DNA from: Rheinheimera sp. MM224
GTDB taxonomy: Bacteria > Pseudomonadota > Gammaproteobacteria > Enterobacterales > Alteromonadaceae
Assembly (NCBI RefSeq): GCF_947090785.1
Contig: NZ_OX352320.1
Location: 4,515,001 to 4,579,000, forward strand
DNA length: 64,000 nt
Direction of reading: 5' to 3'
In this document: piece by piece, positions 37,879 to 46,980 of the stretch
Layout: every line of letters begins with the position of its first letter
Position numbering within the stretch: position 1 is the first letter of the stretch
Notes under the pieces: model-generated
Databases searched by the model: none
What the model saw: the letters and a program-made list of their open reading frames with translations, nothing else
Told to the model about the DNA's origin: nothing
Translations under genes and position numbers: made by a program

Positions 37879-38283
37879 ATGGCCAAAATGCTTTTTGTGA
37901 ATTTACCCTGCAGCAACTTAGCTGCTGCAATCGAATTTTATCAGGCGCTGGGCTTTAGCCAGAATATGCAGTTCAGCGACGACACAGCAGCTTGTATGGT
38001 CTGGAGTGAGCATATTTTTGTCATGTTATTAACTCACGCCAAATGGCAGAGTTTTACTCAAAGACCGATCCCAGACTCAGGCAGCAGCGAGGTGATGCTG
38101 GCTTTAAGTTGTGATAACAAAGAAGCAGTGGATCAGGTGTGTAATGCAGCAGCTAAAGCTGGCGGTACCGCCGACATCAATGCAAAACAGGATTTAGGCT
38201 TTATGTATGGCCGCTCTGTGCTGGATTTAGATGGTCATATCTGGGAGTTTTTCTGGATGGACCCGGCAGCAGTGGCTGGTTGA
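37879..38283 (+). CDS. VOC-family (glyoxalase/bleomycin-resistance-like) protein
   Basis: 134-residue protein of the vicinal-oxygen-chelate fold. It has paired beta-alpha-beta modules starting FVNLPCSNLAAAIEFYQALGF and ending DLDGHIWEFFWMD, the usual metal-site glutamate position. A strong ribosome-binding site (AGGAGGG) precedes the ATG by 4 bases. It resembles the YP_-type lactoylglutathione-lyase-related proteins whose substrates are unknown. It is monocistronic, with its stop one base from the convergent kdpE stop. Confidence 0.87.
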   Translation: MAKMLFVNLPCSNLAAAIEFYQALGFSQNMQFSDDTAACMVWSEHIFVMLLTHAKWQSFTQRPIPDSGSSEVMLALSCDNKEAVDQVCNAAAKAGGTADINAKQDLGFMYGRSVLDLDGHIWEFFWMDPAAVAG

Positions 38284-38284
38284 T

Positions 38285-38962
38285 TCAAATCATAAGGCGA
38301 TAACCTATACCAGCTTCAGTTTTCAGATACTTAGGCTCGGTGGGGTCGTCGCCTATTTTTTGTCGTAAGTGACTGATCACAATACGTAAATAATGGGTGT
38401 CCTGACCATGGGTTGGGCCCCATATTTGTTCCAGCAGCTGTTTTTGTGTGATCACACATTGTCGATGCTGAGCCAAGGTAGCCAGCACCGCATATTCTTT
38501 TGGGGTTAGTTCCACTTCCTGCGTCTTGCAGGTCACCAGACGGCGGGCGAGGTCTATATGCAGATAACCATCGTCCAGCACAGCCGGGGTTTTATCCGGC
38601 AAACGGTCGCGTAATTGCGCCCGCACCCGCGCCAGCAACTCTTCAACACTAAAAGGTTTAGTCACATAATCCTGAGCACCTATATCCAGCGCTTTGATTT
38701 TGTCGGAGTCACCATTACGCACAGACAAAACAATAACAGGAACCTTGGAAAAGCTGCGCAGTTCGCTTAATAAATCCAGGCCATCACCATCGGGCAAACC
38801 TAAATCCAGCACCAATAAATCCGGCTGCTGGCGAACTAAAGCTGCCAGACCAGATTCGACTGAATCAGCTTCAGTCACGTCATAACCGACACTTTTTAAC
38901 GCAATCCGCAACATTTTGCGGATTTGCATTTCGTCATCAACAACCAGAATTCGGGCGGACAA
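38285..38962 (-). CDS. kdpE: Response regulator KdpE
   Basis: 225-residue OmpR-type regulator, identical in length to E. coli KdpE. It has a receiver domain with ILVVDDE, the phospho-acceptor Asp in LVLDLGLPDGDG and Lys in YVTKPFS. The C-terminal winged helix has ELTPKEYAVLATLAQHRQ and YLRIVISHLRQKIGDDP. It drives kdpFABC when potassium is low. The start is TTG at 38962, 5 bases after the kdpD stop, with AGGAG inside the end of kdpD. An ATG-initiated frame to 39085 overlaps kdpD and is rejected. Last gene of the torF-like/kdpD/kdpE transcription unit. Confidence 0.94.
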   Translation of the reverse strand: MSARILVVDDEMQIRKMLRIALKSVGYDVTEADSVESGLAALVRQQPDLLVLDLGLPDGDGLDLLSELRSFSKVPVIVLSVRNGDSDKIKALDIGAQDYVTKPFSVEELLARVRAQLRDRLPDKTPAVLDDGYLHIDLARRLVTCKTQEVELTPKEYAVLATLAQHRQCVITQKQLLEQIWGPTHGQDTHYLRIVISHLRQKIGDDPTEPKYLKTEAGIGYRLMI

Positions 38963-38967
38963 TAGGT

Positions 38968-41628
38968 TTAGTCTCCTGCTTGGATTTCGGGCAAAGGCAA
39001 TTCGACAATAAAACGTGAACCAGTGCCAACACGGGCTGAGGTGGCTTTGACCGAACCTCCGTGCGCACCAATCATGCCACGACAAATCGCCAGCCCCATG
39101 CCAGTATTGTGCCTTTTACTGTCGCCGTCGGCCACCACATAAAACATATCAAAGACTTTTTCCCGCAGCGCTTCCGGAATACCTGGGCCACTGTCCTCAA
39201 TTTCAATGCGGCAGATTTTGCCTTGCTGACTGACCCAAACCCGCACTGGCTCGCCATCAGGGCTATATTTAGCGGCATTTTCCAGAATATTAAACAGCCC
39301 TTGTTCCAGCAAAGCGGCATGGGCATAAAGTAAAGGTAAATCCGGCGCAGCTTCGTATTCCACGTCCACTTGCGGGAAAAAGCGCTTTAAGCGTTGTTTG
39401 GCACTGCCAATAATATCGGCCACCGATACCCAATCCCGTTCCAGCTTTAAGGTGCCATGACCTAAACGCGTCATATCCAGCAGGTTTTGGATATATCGGT
39501 CCAGCCGCTGGCTTTCCAGCATGATGGTGCTTAACAGCTCATTCCGATCTTCTTTGGATAACTGCTGGTCCAGCACCTGTAAACTCTCAGCAGAACCCAT
39601 CATGGCGGCTAGCGGTGAACGTAAGTCGTGCGACACAGAAGACAATAAAGCCGAACGCAATTGCTCCATTTCGGCTTTAAGTTTTGAGCTCTCCAGTTCC
39701 GTATTCAGGCTAATGCGCTGCCAGACACTGACGGCCTGCTGACTTAACGTCGCTATTAAATCCCTGTCGTCCGGCCTTAATACCTGCACAGTAGCGGGAA
39801 ACTGCAGCACTATAACGGCGATAGTTTTACCTTGCACAACCAATGGCAAAGCTGTCCACTGGCTGGCATTGAGGGTATCGCTAAAACGACCTGCCATTTG
39901 CTGATGCCGTCTGGACCAATCAATCATCGCCTGATCCAAGGCCAGCAAAGGCTGATGTAGTGCAGGCAGTATTTGTTGTTCTTGTTGATCAAGGGTAACC
40001 AGATGTACAGGGCAGCGCAGCGCTTGGGTCAGCTGGGCTGCCAAAATAGTCCAGAGTTCATCGGTTTGATGGATCACTGTCAGCTGCTGAGCAAAATCCC
40101 GTTGTAATTCTGAGTATCTGTTGGCTTCTTTCAGTAGCAATAATTGCTGCCGGATACGCGAAGCGGCCGGGCCACAAGTCATACCTATCACCAGCATAAA
40201 AATCAGCGTGGCGACATCATCATTTTTATTCACATTAAAGGTGAAATAAGGTTCGGTCAGGAAAAAGTTAAAACTGAAAAACGACAACAAAGCGGTAAAA
40301 ATAGCGGGGCGGGCGCCGTATTTCAGACCACAAAGCACCACAGCCAACACAAAAATCAGCACCAGATTGCCACTTTGCAGCCATTGGTCCAAAGCTAATG
40401 CCAAAGCACTGGCTGCTGCGGTAAAAAGTGCACCAAAAGCATAACCGGCTTTCTGGCCAAAGGTGCCCGAAGCTGGTGTTGCAGCTCTGGTTTGTTGGGT
40501 CGATTCGCCAGAGCGATACACCGACACTTCCAGTGGTAAACCGCTATTAATCAGTTGTTGATACAACGGCTTACGCCAGGGCTGCATTACACGTTTTGTA
40601 CCAGCCCCGACCAGCACAGCGTTAATACGATGCTCTGTGATATAAGGCAAAATGGTCTGCAAAGTAGAAGGGCCACGCAAAATATCGGTCTGAGCGCCAA
40701 GTTCACGCGCCAGGGCAAAAGCCGACTGCAATCGTTGTTGCGTCGACTGATACTGCATCTGCCCGGTGTCGACCCAGACCACAACCCAAGGCATCTGGCG
40801 TTTTTCGGCAACACGGCGGCCAATGCGGATCAGGTATTCGTGATCACGGCGGTTGGAGATCAGCACCAGCAATTTATCCTGAATCAGATAATCACTGCCA
40901 CGGGCTTTGGCGTCCTGCTCGGTTTTTAACTGGGCATCCACATGGCTCATCACCAGCTTCATCGCCATTTCACGCAGCGCTGTTAAGGTTTCCAACTGGA
41001 AAAACTGTTTCACCGCCAAAGCGGCATAGTCCGCTACATAGACCTTGCCTTGCTGTAAACGCTCTAGCAGGTGATTGGGCGCTAAATCGACAAAAACTAA
41101 CTGTTGTGCGCTGTCGATAAACTGATCCGGTACTGTTTCTTTTACGCGTATACCACTGATTTGCAGCACTAAATCGTTCAGACTGGCGATATGCTGCACA
41201 TTAATAGTGGTGTACACATCTATGCCTGCGGCCAATAACTCAGCGATATCCTGATAACGCCTTTTATGCCGGCTGCCCGGAATATTACTGTGCGCCAGCT
41301 CGTCCACCAGCAACAGGGCTGGCTTGGCGGCTAAAGCAGCATCTAAATCAAATTCGGTTAACTGTTGGCCCTGATAATCCAACTGACGCCGTGGTAACAG
41401 CTCAAAGCCTTGCAACAAAGCTTCTGTGTCGGCGCGGCCATGAGTTTCCACCAGCCCCACCATCACTGCTGTGCCTTGTTGCATGCGCTCGCGGGCAGCA
41501 TTGAGCATGGCGCAGGTTTTACCTACACCAGGCGCAGCACCTAAAAAGATCTTAAGCTGGCCACCCTGCTGCTGTTGCAGGTTTTTTAACAACGCATCAG
41601 CTTGTTGTCTGCGGGAGTCTGTTACCAC
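38968..41628 (-). CDS. kdpD: Sensor histidine kinase KdpD
   Basis: 886-residue membrane sensor for potassium and turgor. The N-terminal KdpD domain has a Walker A GAAPGVGKT near residue 30 and LLVDELAHSN, followed by a USP-like domain (about 250-370). Four closely spaced transmembrane helices (about 400-495), a GAF-like region (about 515-640), HisKA with SSVSHDLRSPLAAMMG and HATPase with ENAAKYSPDGEP, DSGPGIP and GMGLAICRG complete it. The domain order and length match E. coli KdpD (894). It starts 11 bases after the porin gene stop and 5 bases before kdpE. Confidence 0.96.
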   Translation of the reverse strand: MVTDSRRQQADALLKNLQQQQGGQLKIFLGAAPGVGKTCAMLNAARERMQQGTAVMVGLVETHGRADTEALLQGFELLPRRQLDYQGQQLTEFDLDAALAAKPALLLVDELAHSNIPGSRHKRRYQDIAELLAAGIDVYTTINVQHIASLNDLVLQISGIRVKETVPDQFIDSAQQLVFVDLAPNHLLERLQQGKVYVADYAALAVKQFFQLETLTALREMAMKLVMSHVDAQLKTEQDAKARGSDYLIQDKLLVLISNRRDHEYLIRIGRRVAEKRQMPWVVVWVDTGQMQYQSTQQRLQSAFALARELGAQTDILRGPSTLQTILPYITEHRINAVLVGAGTKRVMQPWRKPLYQQLINSGLPLEVSVYRSGESTQQTRAATPASGTFGQKAGYAFGALFTAAASALALALDQWLQSGNLVLIFVLAVVLCGLKYGARPAIFTALLSFFSFNFFLTEPYFTFNVNKNDDVATLIFMLVIGMTCGPAASRIRQQLLLLKEANRYSELQRDFAQQLTVIHQTDELWTILAAQLTQALRCPVHLVTLDQQEQQILPALHQPLLALDQAMIDWSRRHQQMAGRFSDTLNASQWTALPLVVQGKTIAVIVLQFPATVQVLRPDDRDLIATLSQQAVSVWQRISLNTELESSKLKAEMEQLRSALLSSVSHDLRSPLAAMMGSAESLQVLDQQLSKEDRNELLSTIMLESQRLDRYIQNLLDMTRLGHGTLKLERDWVSVADIIGSAKQRLKRFFPQVDVEYEAAPDLPLLYAHAALLEQGLFNILENAAKYSPDGEPVRVWVSQQGKICRIEIEDSGPGIPEALREKVFDMFYVVADGDSKRHNTGMGLAICRGMIGAHGGSVKATSARVGTGSRFIVELPLPEIQAGD

Positions 41629-41639
41629 GGATTCTTTCC

Positions 41640-42359
41640 TTAAAAATTCTTACCGACGCTAACCAGTACTCTATTGTCACAAAGTTCGCTGCATGCCGCA
41701 CTGCTGACAGACGTTCCGGCATAACCCACAGACCAATTCAGACCTAGCTGGGTGGTGTTTAGTTTGACGCCCCAATCTGTGTAGCCAGAACCATCTTCGC
41801 TTGCTGAAGCTAAAAAGTTTTTAAATTCCAATGCATTAGCAAACTTATTGTAGCCCAGATGCCATTGTAGCTGCAGCTGCTCTGTTAACTGCTGATTCCA
41901 GTCAGCGCTTAAATACCAGAATTTACCCACACCAGCGCCAAAATAATCGTCTGTCAGTGCCAGCCCAAAAGTCCAGTCCTGATAAATCAGCTTGCCGTAA
42001 CCTTCGATAAAGTTAAATTGATCGGTGCTGTTATCGCCCTTAGGGTAACGGTATTGCATCAGACCCAGATCCACTGTCCAGTCCTGGGCTACAGCAAAGC
42101 TGCGGCCAGCAGAAATATCCAGCTCCATGCTGCCTTGACCAAATTTAATATTGGAACCCCAGGCACTAGCATACCAACCCGAGTCGGTGGCCAACGTCAG
42201 GCTACCCTGCAACGCAGGACCTTCGTCGGTTTGTGAAATACCGCGGTATAAATAATCTGAAATCAACAGCACAGAGCCCGTACTATTGACTGTTTCAGCC
42301 GCAACAGGCTGACTTAATAACAACACAACAGAACTCAGAGCAGAAACAAAAATACGCAT
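41640..42359 (-). CDS. TorF-family putative porin inside the kdp locus
   Basis: 239-residue outer membrane beta-barrel candidate with a signal peptide (1-22, cleavage near PVAAE). The opening SDYLYRGISQTDEGPALQGSL is characteristic of the TorF-family putative porins (TIGR02001-type), and the protein ends with the aromatic-terminated VLVSVGKNF. Start 42359 has AGGA 7 bases upstream. It sits between kdpC and kdpD, 93 bases after kdpC and 11 before kdpD. This suggests a role in potassium passage across the outer membrane or in envelope sensing; that role is inferred only from position. A terminator-like hairpin separates it from kdpC. Confidence 0.87.
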   Translation of the reverse strand: MRIFVSALSSVVLLLSQPVAAETVNSTGSVLLISDYLYRGISQTDEGPALQGSLTLATDSGWYASAWGSNIKFGQGSMELDISAGRSFAVAQDWTVDLGLMQYRYPKGDNSTDQFNFIEGYGKLIYQDWTFGLALTDDYFGAGVGKFWYLSADWNQQLTEQLQLQWHLGYNKFANALEFKNFLASASEDGSGYTDWGVKLNTTQLGLNWSVGYAGTSVSSAACSELCDNRVLVSVGKNF

Positions 42360-42382
42360 ATAGATTCCTGAAATAAGACGGG

Positions 42383-42414
42383 AGAAAAACTGCATAGTGC
42401 ATAGCACTATGCAG
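42383..42414 (-). terminator. Intrinsic terminator between kdpC and the porin gene
   Basis: CTGCATAGTGC (42390-42400) and GCACTATGCAG (42404-42414) form an exact 11-bp stem with a three-base loop. On the minus strand it is followed by GTTTTTCTCC, so it should stop or attenuate transcription leaving kdpC. Confidence 0.75.
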
Positions 42415-42415
42415 T

Positions 42416-42443
42416 GGTTTGGTGTCCCGTTAAGCACCAAACC
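42416..42443 (-). other. Second intercistronic hairpin after kdpC
   Basis: GGTTTGGTG (42416-42424) pairs with CACCAAACC (42435-42443), nine perfect base pairs with a ten-base loop. In the transcript it precedes the terminator hairpin by one base, and it starts 9 bases after the kdpC stop. A role in RNA stability or attenuation is possible. Confidence 0.6.
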
Positions 42444-42452
42444 TGAAAAGGA

Positions 42453-43106
42453 TTAACGAGCTGGAAATTGCTGATCTAAAGCCAGATTTAACAGCAACAC
42501 ATTGACGCGTGGCTGGCCAAAAATGCCCCACTGTGGCGCTTCTGTTTGTTGTTCCACTAATTTACTCAGCATCTCTGCAGGGATGCTGCGTGCAGCGGCC
42601 ACCCGCTTTAACTGCAAAGCTGCAGCTTCAGGCGATATATGTGGGTCGACACCAGAGCCAGAGCTTGCCAGCAAGTCAACCGGCAGTTCAGTGGCAGAGA
42701 GCTGATAACGCTCTGTCAATACAGCGCTCTCTGCCGCGACCCTGTCACGTAAAGCTGGATTGGAAGGAGCTAAGTTACTACCACCAGTCGACATAGGGTC
42801 GGTATTGACACTGCTTGGACGGCCATGGAAATACATATCGCCACTAAAAGGCTGGGCTATTAAGGCGGAGCCAACGGCTTTGCCGTCGACCAGCACTAAA
42901 GAGCCTGTAGCTTGCTGTGGAAATAACAGACCAGCCACACCTGTGACAGTGGCGCTGTAGACCAGACCACAAGTCACCAGCATCACAGCAGCTAAACCCA
43001 AAGCCGGACGCCAGACAGCGTGTTGTGTAGAAACTGCGGCATCAGAACCAGCACGGACAGCTCCAGAACGAGAAACCCCAGCACGAGAAATCGAAGTAGT
43101 GTTCAT
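42453..43106 (-). CDS. kdpC: Potassium-transporting ATPase subunit KdpC
   Basis: 217-residue KdpC, the small subunit with one transmembrane helix that supports assembly and ATP affinity of the KdpFABC pump. The core starts at WRPALGLAAVMLVTCGLVYS (about residue 32) and includes GSLVLVDGKAVGSALIAQ, YFHGRPSSV, SGSGVDPHISPEAA and VNVLLLNLALD. E. coli KdpC (190 aa) lacks the first 28 or so residues seen here. They are Ser/Arg/Ala/Gly-rich and encoded by short imperfect repeats. No internal ATG gives a normal start, so the extension may be real. Two bases separate it from kdpB. Confidence 0.93.
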   Translation of the reverse strand: MNTTSISRAGVSRSGAVRAGSDAAVSTQHAVWRPALGLAAVMLVTCGLVYSATVTGVAGLLFPQQATGSLVLVDGKAVGSALIAQPFSGDMYFHGRPSSVNTDPMSTGGSNLAPSNPALRDRVAAESAVLTERYQLSATELPVDLLASSGSGVDPHISPEAAALQLKRVAAARSIPAEMLSKLVEQQTEAPQWGIFGQPRVNVLLLNLALDQQFPAR

Positions 43107-43108
43107 AG

Positions 43109-45106
43109 TTAAAACATCCAGTTCAGTAAAACATCAATCAATTTGATCGCGGCAAAAGGCAATAACACTCCGCCTAAGCCGAAGATCAACATATTGTTGC
43201 GTAACAGTTTTTCAGCACTGATGGCGCGGATTTTTACGCCTTTTAATGCCAGCGGAATTAAAGCCGGAATAATCAGCGCATTAAAAATCAGCGCAGATAA
43301 CACCGCCATTTTTGGGTCCGGCAGCTGCATAAAATTCAAAGCTGCAATACCAGGCATAGCGGCCGCAAAAACGGCTGGCACTATGACAAAGTACTTAGCG
43401 ACGTCATTGGCTAAAGAGAAGGTGGTTAAAGCGCCACGGGTGATCAGCAACTGTTTGCCTACTTCCACCACGGCCAGCAGCTTGGTTGGGTCTGAATCCA
43501 GATCCACCATATTGCCCGCTTCTTTGGCGGCCTGAGTACCTGAGTTCATGGCTAAGCCGACGTCGGCCTGAGCTAAAGCAGGCGCGTCGTTGGTACCATC
43601 ACCGACCATAGCCACTAAACGACCTAACGCCTGCTCGCGACGAATAAGCGCCAGTTTGTCTTCAGGCCGGGCTTCAGCCACAAAGTCATCCACACCAGCA
43701 GCAGCGGCAATAGCGCCAGCCGTAATAGGGTTGTCACCTGTGACCATAATGGTGCGCACACCTAAAGCACGCAGCTCGGCAAAACGCTCAGCCACACCAG
43801 GTTTAATCACATCAGATAACTGGATCACACCCAAAATACGTTGCTGATTAGCAACCACTAATGGCGTTGCACCTTGTTGCGCCACTTTGGTGACTATAGG
43901 GTCCAGATTGTTGGGTACAGCCAGACCGCGGCTTTGTGCCCATTTTTTTACTGCATCGGCAGCGCCCTTTACCCAATGTTCACCACTATCCAGTTGCACA
44001 CCGGATAAACGGGTTTGCGCGCTGAATGGAATAAATTGGGCATTGTCTGGCAGAGTTTCAGCGGCGGCACCTTGTTCCTGCGCCAGGCGCACCACAGACT
44101 TACCTTCAGGCGTTGGATCCTGTACTGAGCAAAGCACAGCACCACGCACCAGTTCAGATTGAGCCACACCAGGCAGCGCAAAAAACGCAGTCGCCTGACG
44201 GTCACCAAAAGTGATGGTGCCGGTTTTATCCAGTAATAAAGTATCGATATCACCCGCTACTTCAACAGCTTTACCCGACTTGGCAATCACATTGGCAGCC
44301 AAAGCACGGTTCATACCGGCAATACCTATGGCAGGCAATAAACCGGCAATAGTAGTTGGAATTAAACAAACCACCAAAGCTATCAGCATCAACAGGTCCA
44401 GTTCGATCCCAACAAAAGCGGCCATTGCAGGTAAGGTCGCCACAGCTATTAAGAACACTAAAGTTAAAGCAGCTAACAGCACGGTCAGCGCCAGCTCGTT
44501 GGGTGTTTTTTGTCTGTTGGTGCCTTCAACCAGGCTGATCATTTTATCAAGGAAACTATGACCAGCTTCTGCCGTCACCATCACAGTAATAGTACCGTTT
44601 AATACCTTGGTACCGGCAATAACACCTGAGTGGTCGGTACCGGCTTCACGCAGCACCGGTGCTGATTCGCCCGTTAAGGCCGATTCATTGATGGTGGCAA
44701 CACCCAGGATAATTTCACCGTCTGCAGGCACAAACTGGCCAGCTTCAACCAGCACTTTGTCACCGGCTTTTAACTGACTGGCGGAAACTGCTATAGGTTC
44801 TTCGGATTCACGCAGCAACTGGGCTGTTAAATCACGACGGGTTGCTTTTAAGCTGGCAGCCTGACCACGGCCACGGGCTTCGGCTATAGCTTCGGCAAAG
44901 TTAGCAAACCATAAGGTGAAAAACAGGATCAGGCTGCTGGCCAGCTCAAAGCCGTAGTCTTTGCCATTTATTACACTATTGGCTGTCATACCAAGCGCCA
45001 GCACTGTACCCACCCATACCACCAGCATCACAGGGCTTTTAACCGCCAGTTTTGGGTGTAACTTTACAAAAGCCGCGCGACTTGCCTGAGTTAAGGTATT
45101 ACTCAT
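43109..45106 (-). CDS. kdpB: Potassium-transporting ATPase catalytic subunit KdpB
   Basis: 665-residue P-type ATPase that powers high-affinity potassium uptake. The phosphorylation site is D293 in DKTGT (293-297). The actuator TGES is 145-148, where E. coli KdpB has its inhibitory phospho-serine, and the Ser is kept. GDGTNDAPALAQADVG and the MVTGDNPITAGAIA segment are intact. About seven transmembrane helices are visible. It overlaps the kdpA stop by four bases (ATGA), indicating translational coupling. It is slightly shorter than the E. coli protein (682) at the N-terminus. Confidence 0.97.
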   Translation of the reverse strand: MSNTLTQASRAAFVKLHPKLAVKSPVMLVVWVGTVLALGMTANSVINGKDYGFELASSLILFFTLWFANFAEAIAEARGRGQAASLKATRRDLTAQLLRESEEPIAVSASQLKAGDKVLVEAGQFVPADGEIILGVATINESALTGESAPVLREAGTDHSGVIAGTKVLNGTITVMVTAEAGHSFLDKMISLVEGTNRQKTPNELALTVLLAALTLVFLIAVATLPAMAAFVGIELDLLMLIALVVCLIPTTIAGLLPAIGIAGMNRALAANVIAKSGKAVEVAGDIDTLLLDKTGTITFGDRQATAFFALPGVAQSELVRGAVLCSVQDPTPEGKSVVRLAQEQGAAAETLPDNAQFIPFSAQTRLSGVQLDSGEHWVKGAADAVKKWAQSRGLAVPNNLDPIVTKVAQQGATPLVVANQQRILGVIQLSDVIKPGVAERFAELRALGVRTIMVTGDNPITAGAIAAAAGVDDFVAEARPEDKLALIRREQALGRLVAMVGDGTNDAPALAQADVGLAMNSGTQAAKEAGNMVDLDSDPTKLLAVVEVGKQLLITRGALTTFSLANDVAKYFVIVPAVFAAAMPGIAALNFMQLPDPKMAVLSALIFNALIIPALIPLALKGVKIRAISAEKLLRNNMLIFGLGGVLLPFAAIKLIDVLLNWMF

Positions 45107-46839
45107 TTTAAATCACCTGCAATAGAGGTTAATTCCAGTGCTTCGCCAATTGGGCCCAGCACCATAGAAGGTAAAAAGGACAGGAAATTCAGGATTAAAA
45201 TCACTGTGACCAAAGTGACACCAAAGGTCAGGTTATGCAGAGGTAAGGTACCGTTGCTGACTGGGATCTGACGTTTTTTCGCCAATAAACCTGCAATCAC
45301 CAGCGGGATCACCAGCGGTAAATAACGACCCAGTAACAGCACAATCACACAGCTGATATTCCACCACGGCGTGTTATCACCTAAACCTTCAAAACCAGAA
45401 CCGTTGTTGGCAAAAGCTGAAGTGTATTCATAAAACACCTGGGCAATACCGTGCAAACCAGGGTTGCTGTTGCCGGTAATGGCTGGGATAGCTACGGTAA
45501 TAGCGGTAAAAGTTAAAATCACAGCGCTAGGTAATACCAGCAATACACCCAGCCAGCTGATTTCGGTTTTTTCCAGCTTACGGCCAAAGATTTCCGGTGT
45601 GCGGCCTATCATCAGACCGGCTATAAACACCGCTATCCAGACGTAGACAATAAAGTTCACAAAACCACAACCAATACCGCCCCAGATGGCATTGATCAGC
45701 ATGCCAGAACGGGTCACCAAACCTGCCACAGGATTGAGTGAGTCGTGCATCGCATTGACTGAACCATTGGAGGTTTGAGTGGTAAGAGTTGCCCAGAGCG
45801 CTGACAGGTCAGTACCCAAACGTACTTCCTTACCTTCCATATTGCCCGCCTGCTCTGCTAAGCCACTAAAGGCGGCATTCGGCTGCTGTTCGCTGTAAAT
45901 GGCTGCACCTACACAAAACAGACTTAAAAAGCCCATCACAGCCAAAGACATTCTGGCAAAACCACGTTGACGTAACAGACCACCGGCCATAAAGACGATA
46001 GCGATAGGGATCAGCACCAGCGCTATGGTTTCAATGGCATTAGCAACAGGAGTAGGGTTTTCCAGTGGGTTAGCACTATTTGGACCATACCAGCCACCAC
46101 CATTGGTACCCAGTTGTTTAATAGCCACCATAGCGGCAACAGGACCTAATGGGATTTTTTGCTCAGTCAGGCTCTGACCTTGCTCAACTACTGGTACTGT
46201 TGGACTGGCCTGATAAGTCGAAGGCACGCCCTGACTGGCCAATAACAGCGCGACTAGTGCGGCTAAAGGCAACATCAAACGCAGCACCGCACGCACAGTG
46301 TCCTGATAGTAGTTACCTAAATCACGCTCTTCACCCTCATCAGCATCTTTATGCTCTTCACTAAGTTGGCGACCGCCAATCAAACCACGTAATACCGCCA
46401 GACAAACCGCCAGGCCCATAGCTGGGGTGACAAACTGCAAAGTGACAATGACAAAACCCTGGCTTAAATAACTCAGTTGAGCCTGACCAGAATAGTGTTG
46501 CTGGTTGGTGTTCGTTAAAAAGGATACGGCAGTATGCAGCGCTAAATCCCAACTTAATGGCCCAATTCCATCCGGATTCATCGGCAATACATGCTGAAAC
46601 ATCAACAGCAAAAAGGCGATTACGCCCAGCACCAGGTTGCTGATTAAAAAAGCTATACCATAGCTTTTCCAGTTCATGCCTTCACTGGCCTTTACGCCCA
46701 GAATTTTAAAGATCCCGTTTTCAACAGGACCAAATACCTTGTCACTCCAATGCTTCTGACCGGAAAAAATCCCGGTCATATAAGCGCCCAATGGCCATGC
46801 CAACAGCAAAGCCAAAGTTAAAATCAGCATAATTTCCAT
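45103..46839 (-). CDS. kdpA: Potassium-transporting ATPase channel-like subunit KdpA
   Basis: 578-residue membrane subunit that binds and conducts potassium, related to the Trk/Ktr superfamily with four degenerate selectivity-filter loops. Visible loops are TAVSFLTNTNQQHY, KQLGTNGGGWYGPNSANP, TRSGMLINAIWGGIGCGF and YEYTSAFANNGSGFEGL. About ten transmembrane helices run through the protein. The TNGGG-type filter is intact. Start 46839 has GAGGAG directly upstream, and the kdpF stop lies 10 bases before it. Confidence 0.97.
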   Translation of the reverse strand: MEIMLILTLALLLAWPLGAYMTGIFSGQKHWSDKVFGPVENGIFKILGVKASEGMNWKSYGIAFLISNLVLGVIAFLLLMFQHVLPMNPDGIGPLSWDLALHTAVSFLTNTNQQHYSGQAQLSYLSQGFVIVTLQFVTPAMGLAVCLAVLRGLIGGRQLSEEHKDADEGEERDLGNYYQDTVRAVLRLMLPLAALVALLLASQGVPSTYQASPTVPVVEQGQSLTEQKIPLGPVAAMVAIKQLGTNGGGWYGPNSANPLENPTPVANAIETIALVLIPIAIVFMAGGLLRQRGFARMSLAVMGFLSLFCVGAAIYSEQQPNAAFSGLAEQAGNMEGKEVRLGTDLSALWATLTTQTSNGSVNAMHDSLNPVAGLVTRSGMLINAIWGGIGCGFVNFIVYVWIAVFIAGLMIGRTPEIFGRKLEKTEISWLGVLLVLPSAVILTFTAITVAIPAITGNSNPGLHGIAQVFYEYTSAFANNGSGFEGLGDNTPWWNISCVIVLLLGRYLPLVIPLVIAGLLAKKRQIPVSNGTLPLHNLTFGVTLVTVILILNFLSFLPSMVLGPIGEALELTSIAGDLK

Positions 46840-46849
46840 CAGTGGCTCC

Positions 46850-46930
46850 TCAGAACTTTTCCGGTGCCAACATGGCGTAAATCAACAAAGCGCTTAAGGC
46901 GCCAATCAACATCAATAACAACCAGCCCAT
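46850..46930 (-). CDS. kdpF: KdpF, 26-residue stabilising subunit of the Kdp pump
   Basis: Short gene too small for ordinary ORF calling. The frame from ATG at 46930 reads MGWLLLMLIGALSALLIY and then AMLAPEKF before TGA at 46850. It is a single hydrophobic helix ending in a PEKF-like tail, as in other KdpF proteins. GAGGA lies 7 bases upstream. It is 10 bases before kdpA, the usual place. KdpF stabilises the KdpABC complex in the membrane. The match rests on position, length, the single helix and the tail. Confidence 0.9.
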   Translation of the reverse strand: MGWLLLMLIGALSALLIYAMLAPEKF

Positions 46931-46980
46931 CTCGGCATCCTCAGTGGTGTAAATCCGGTGCAAAGCTTAGGTGCCAGAGG

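Noticed and set aside
38963..39085. Longer ATG start for KdpE
   Set aside because: It overlaps the end of kdpD by about 120 bases; TTG at 38962 with AGGAG gives the exact family length.
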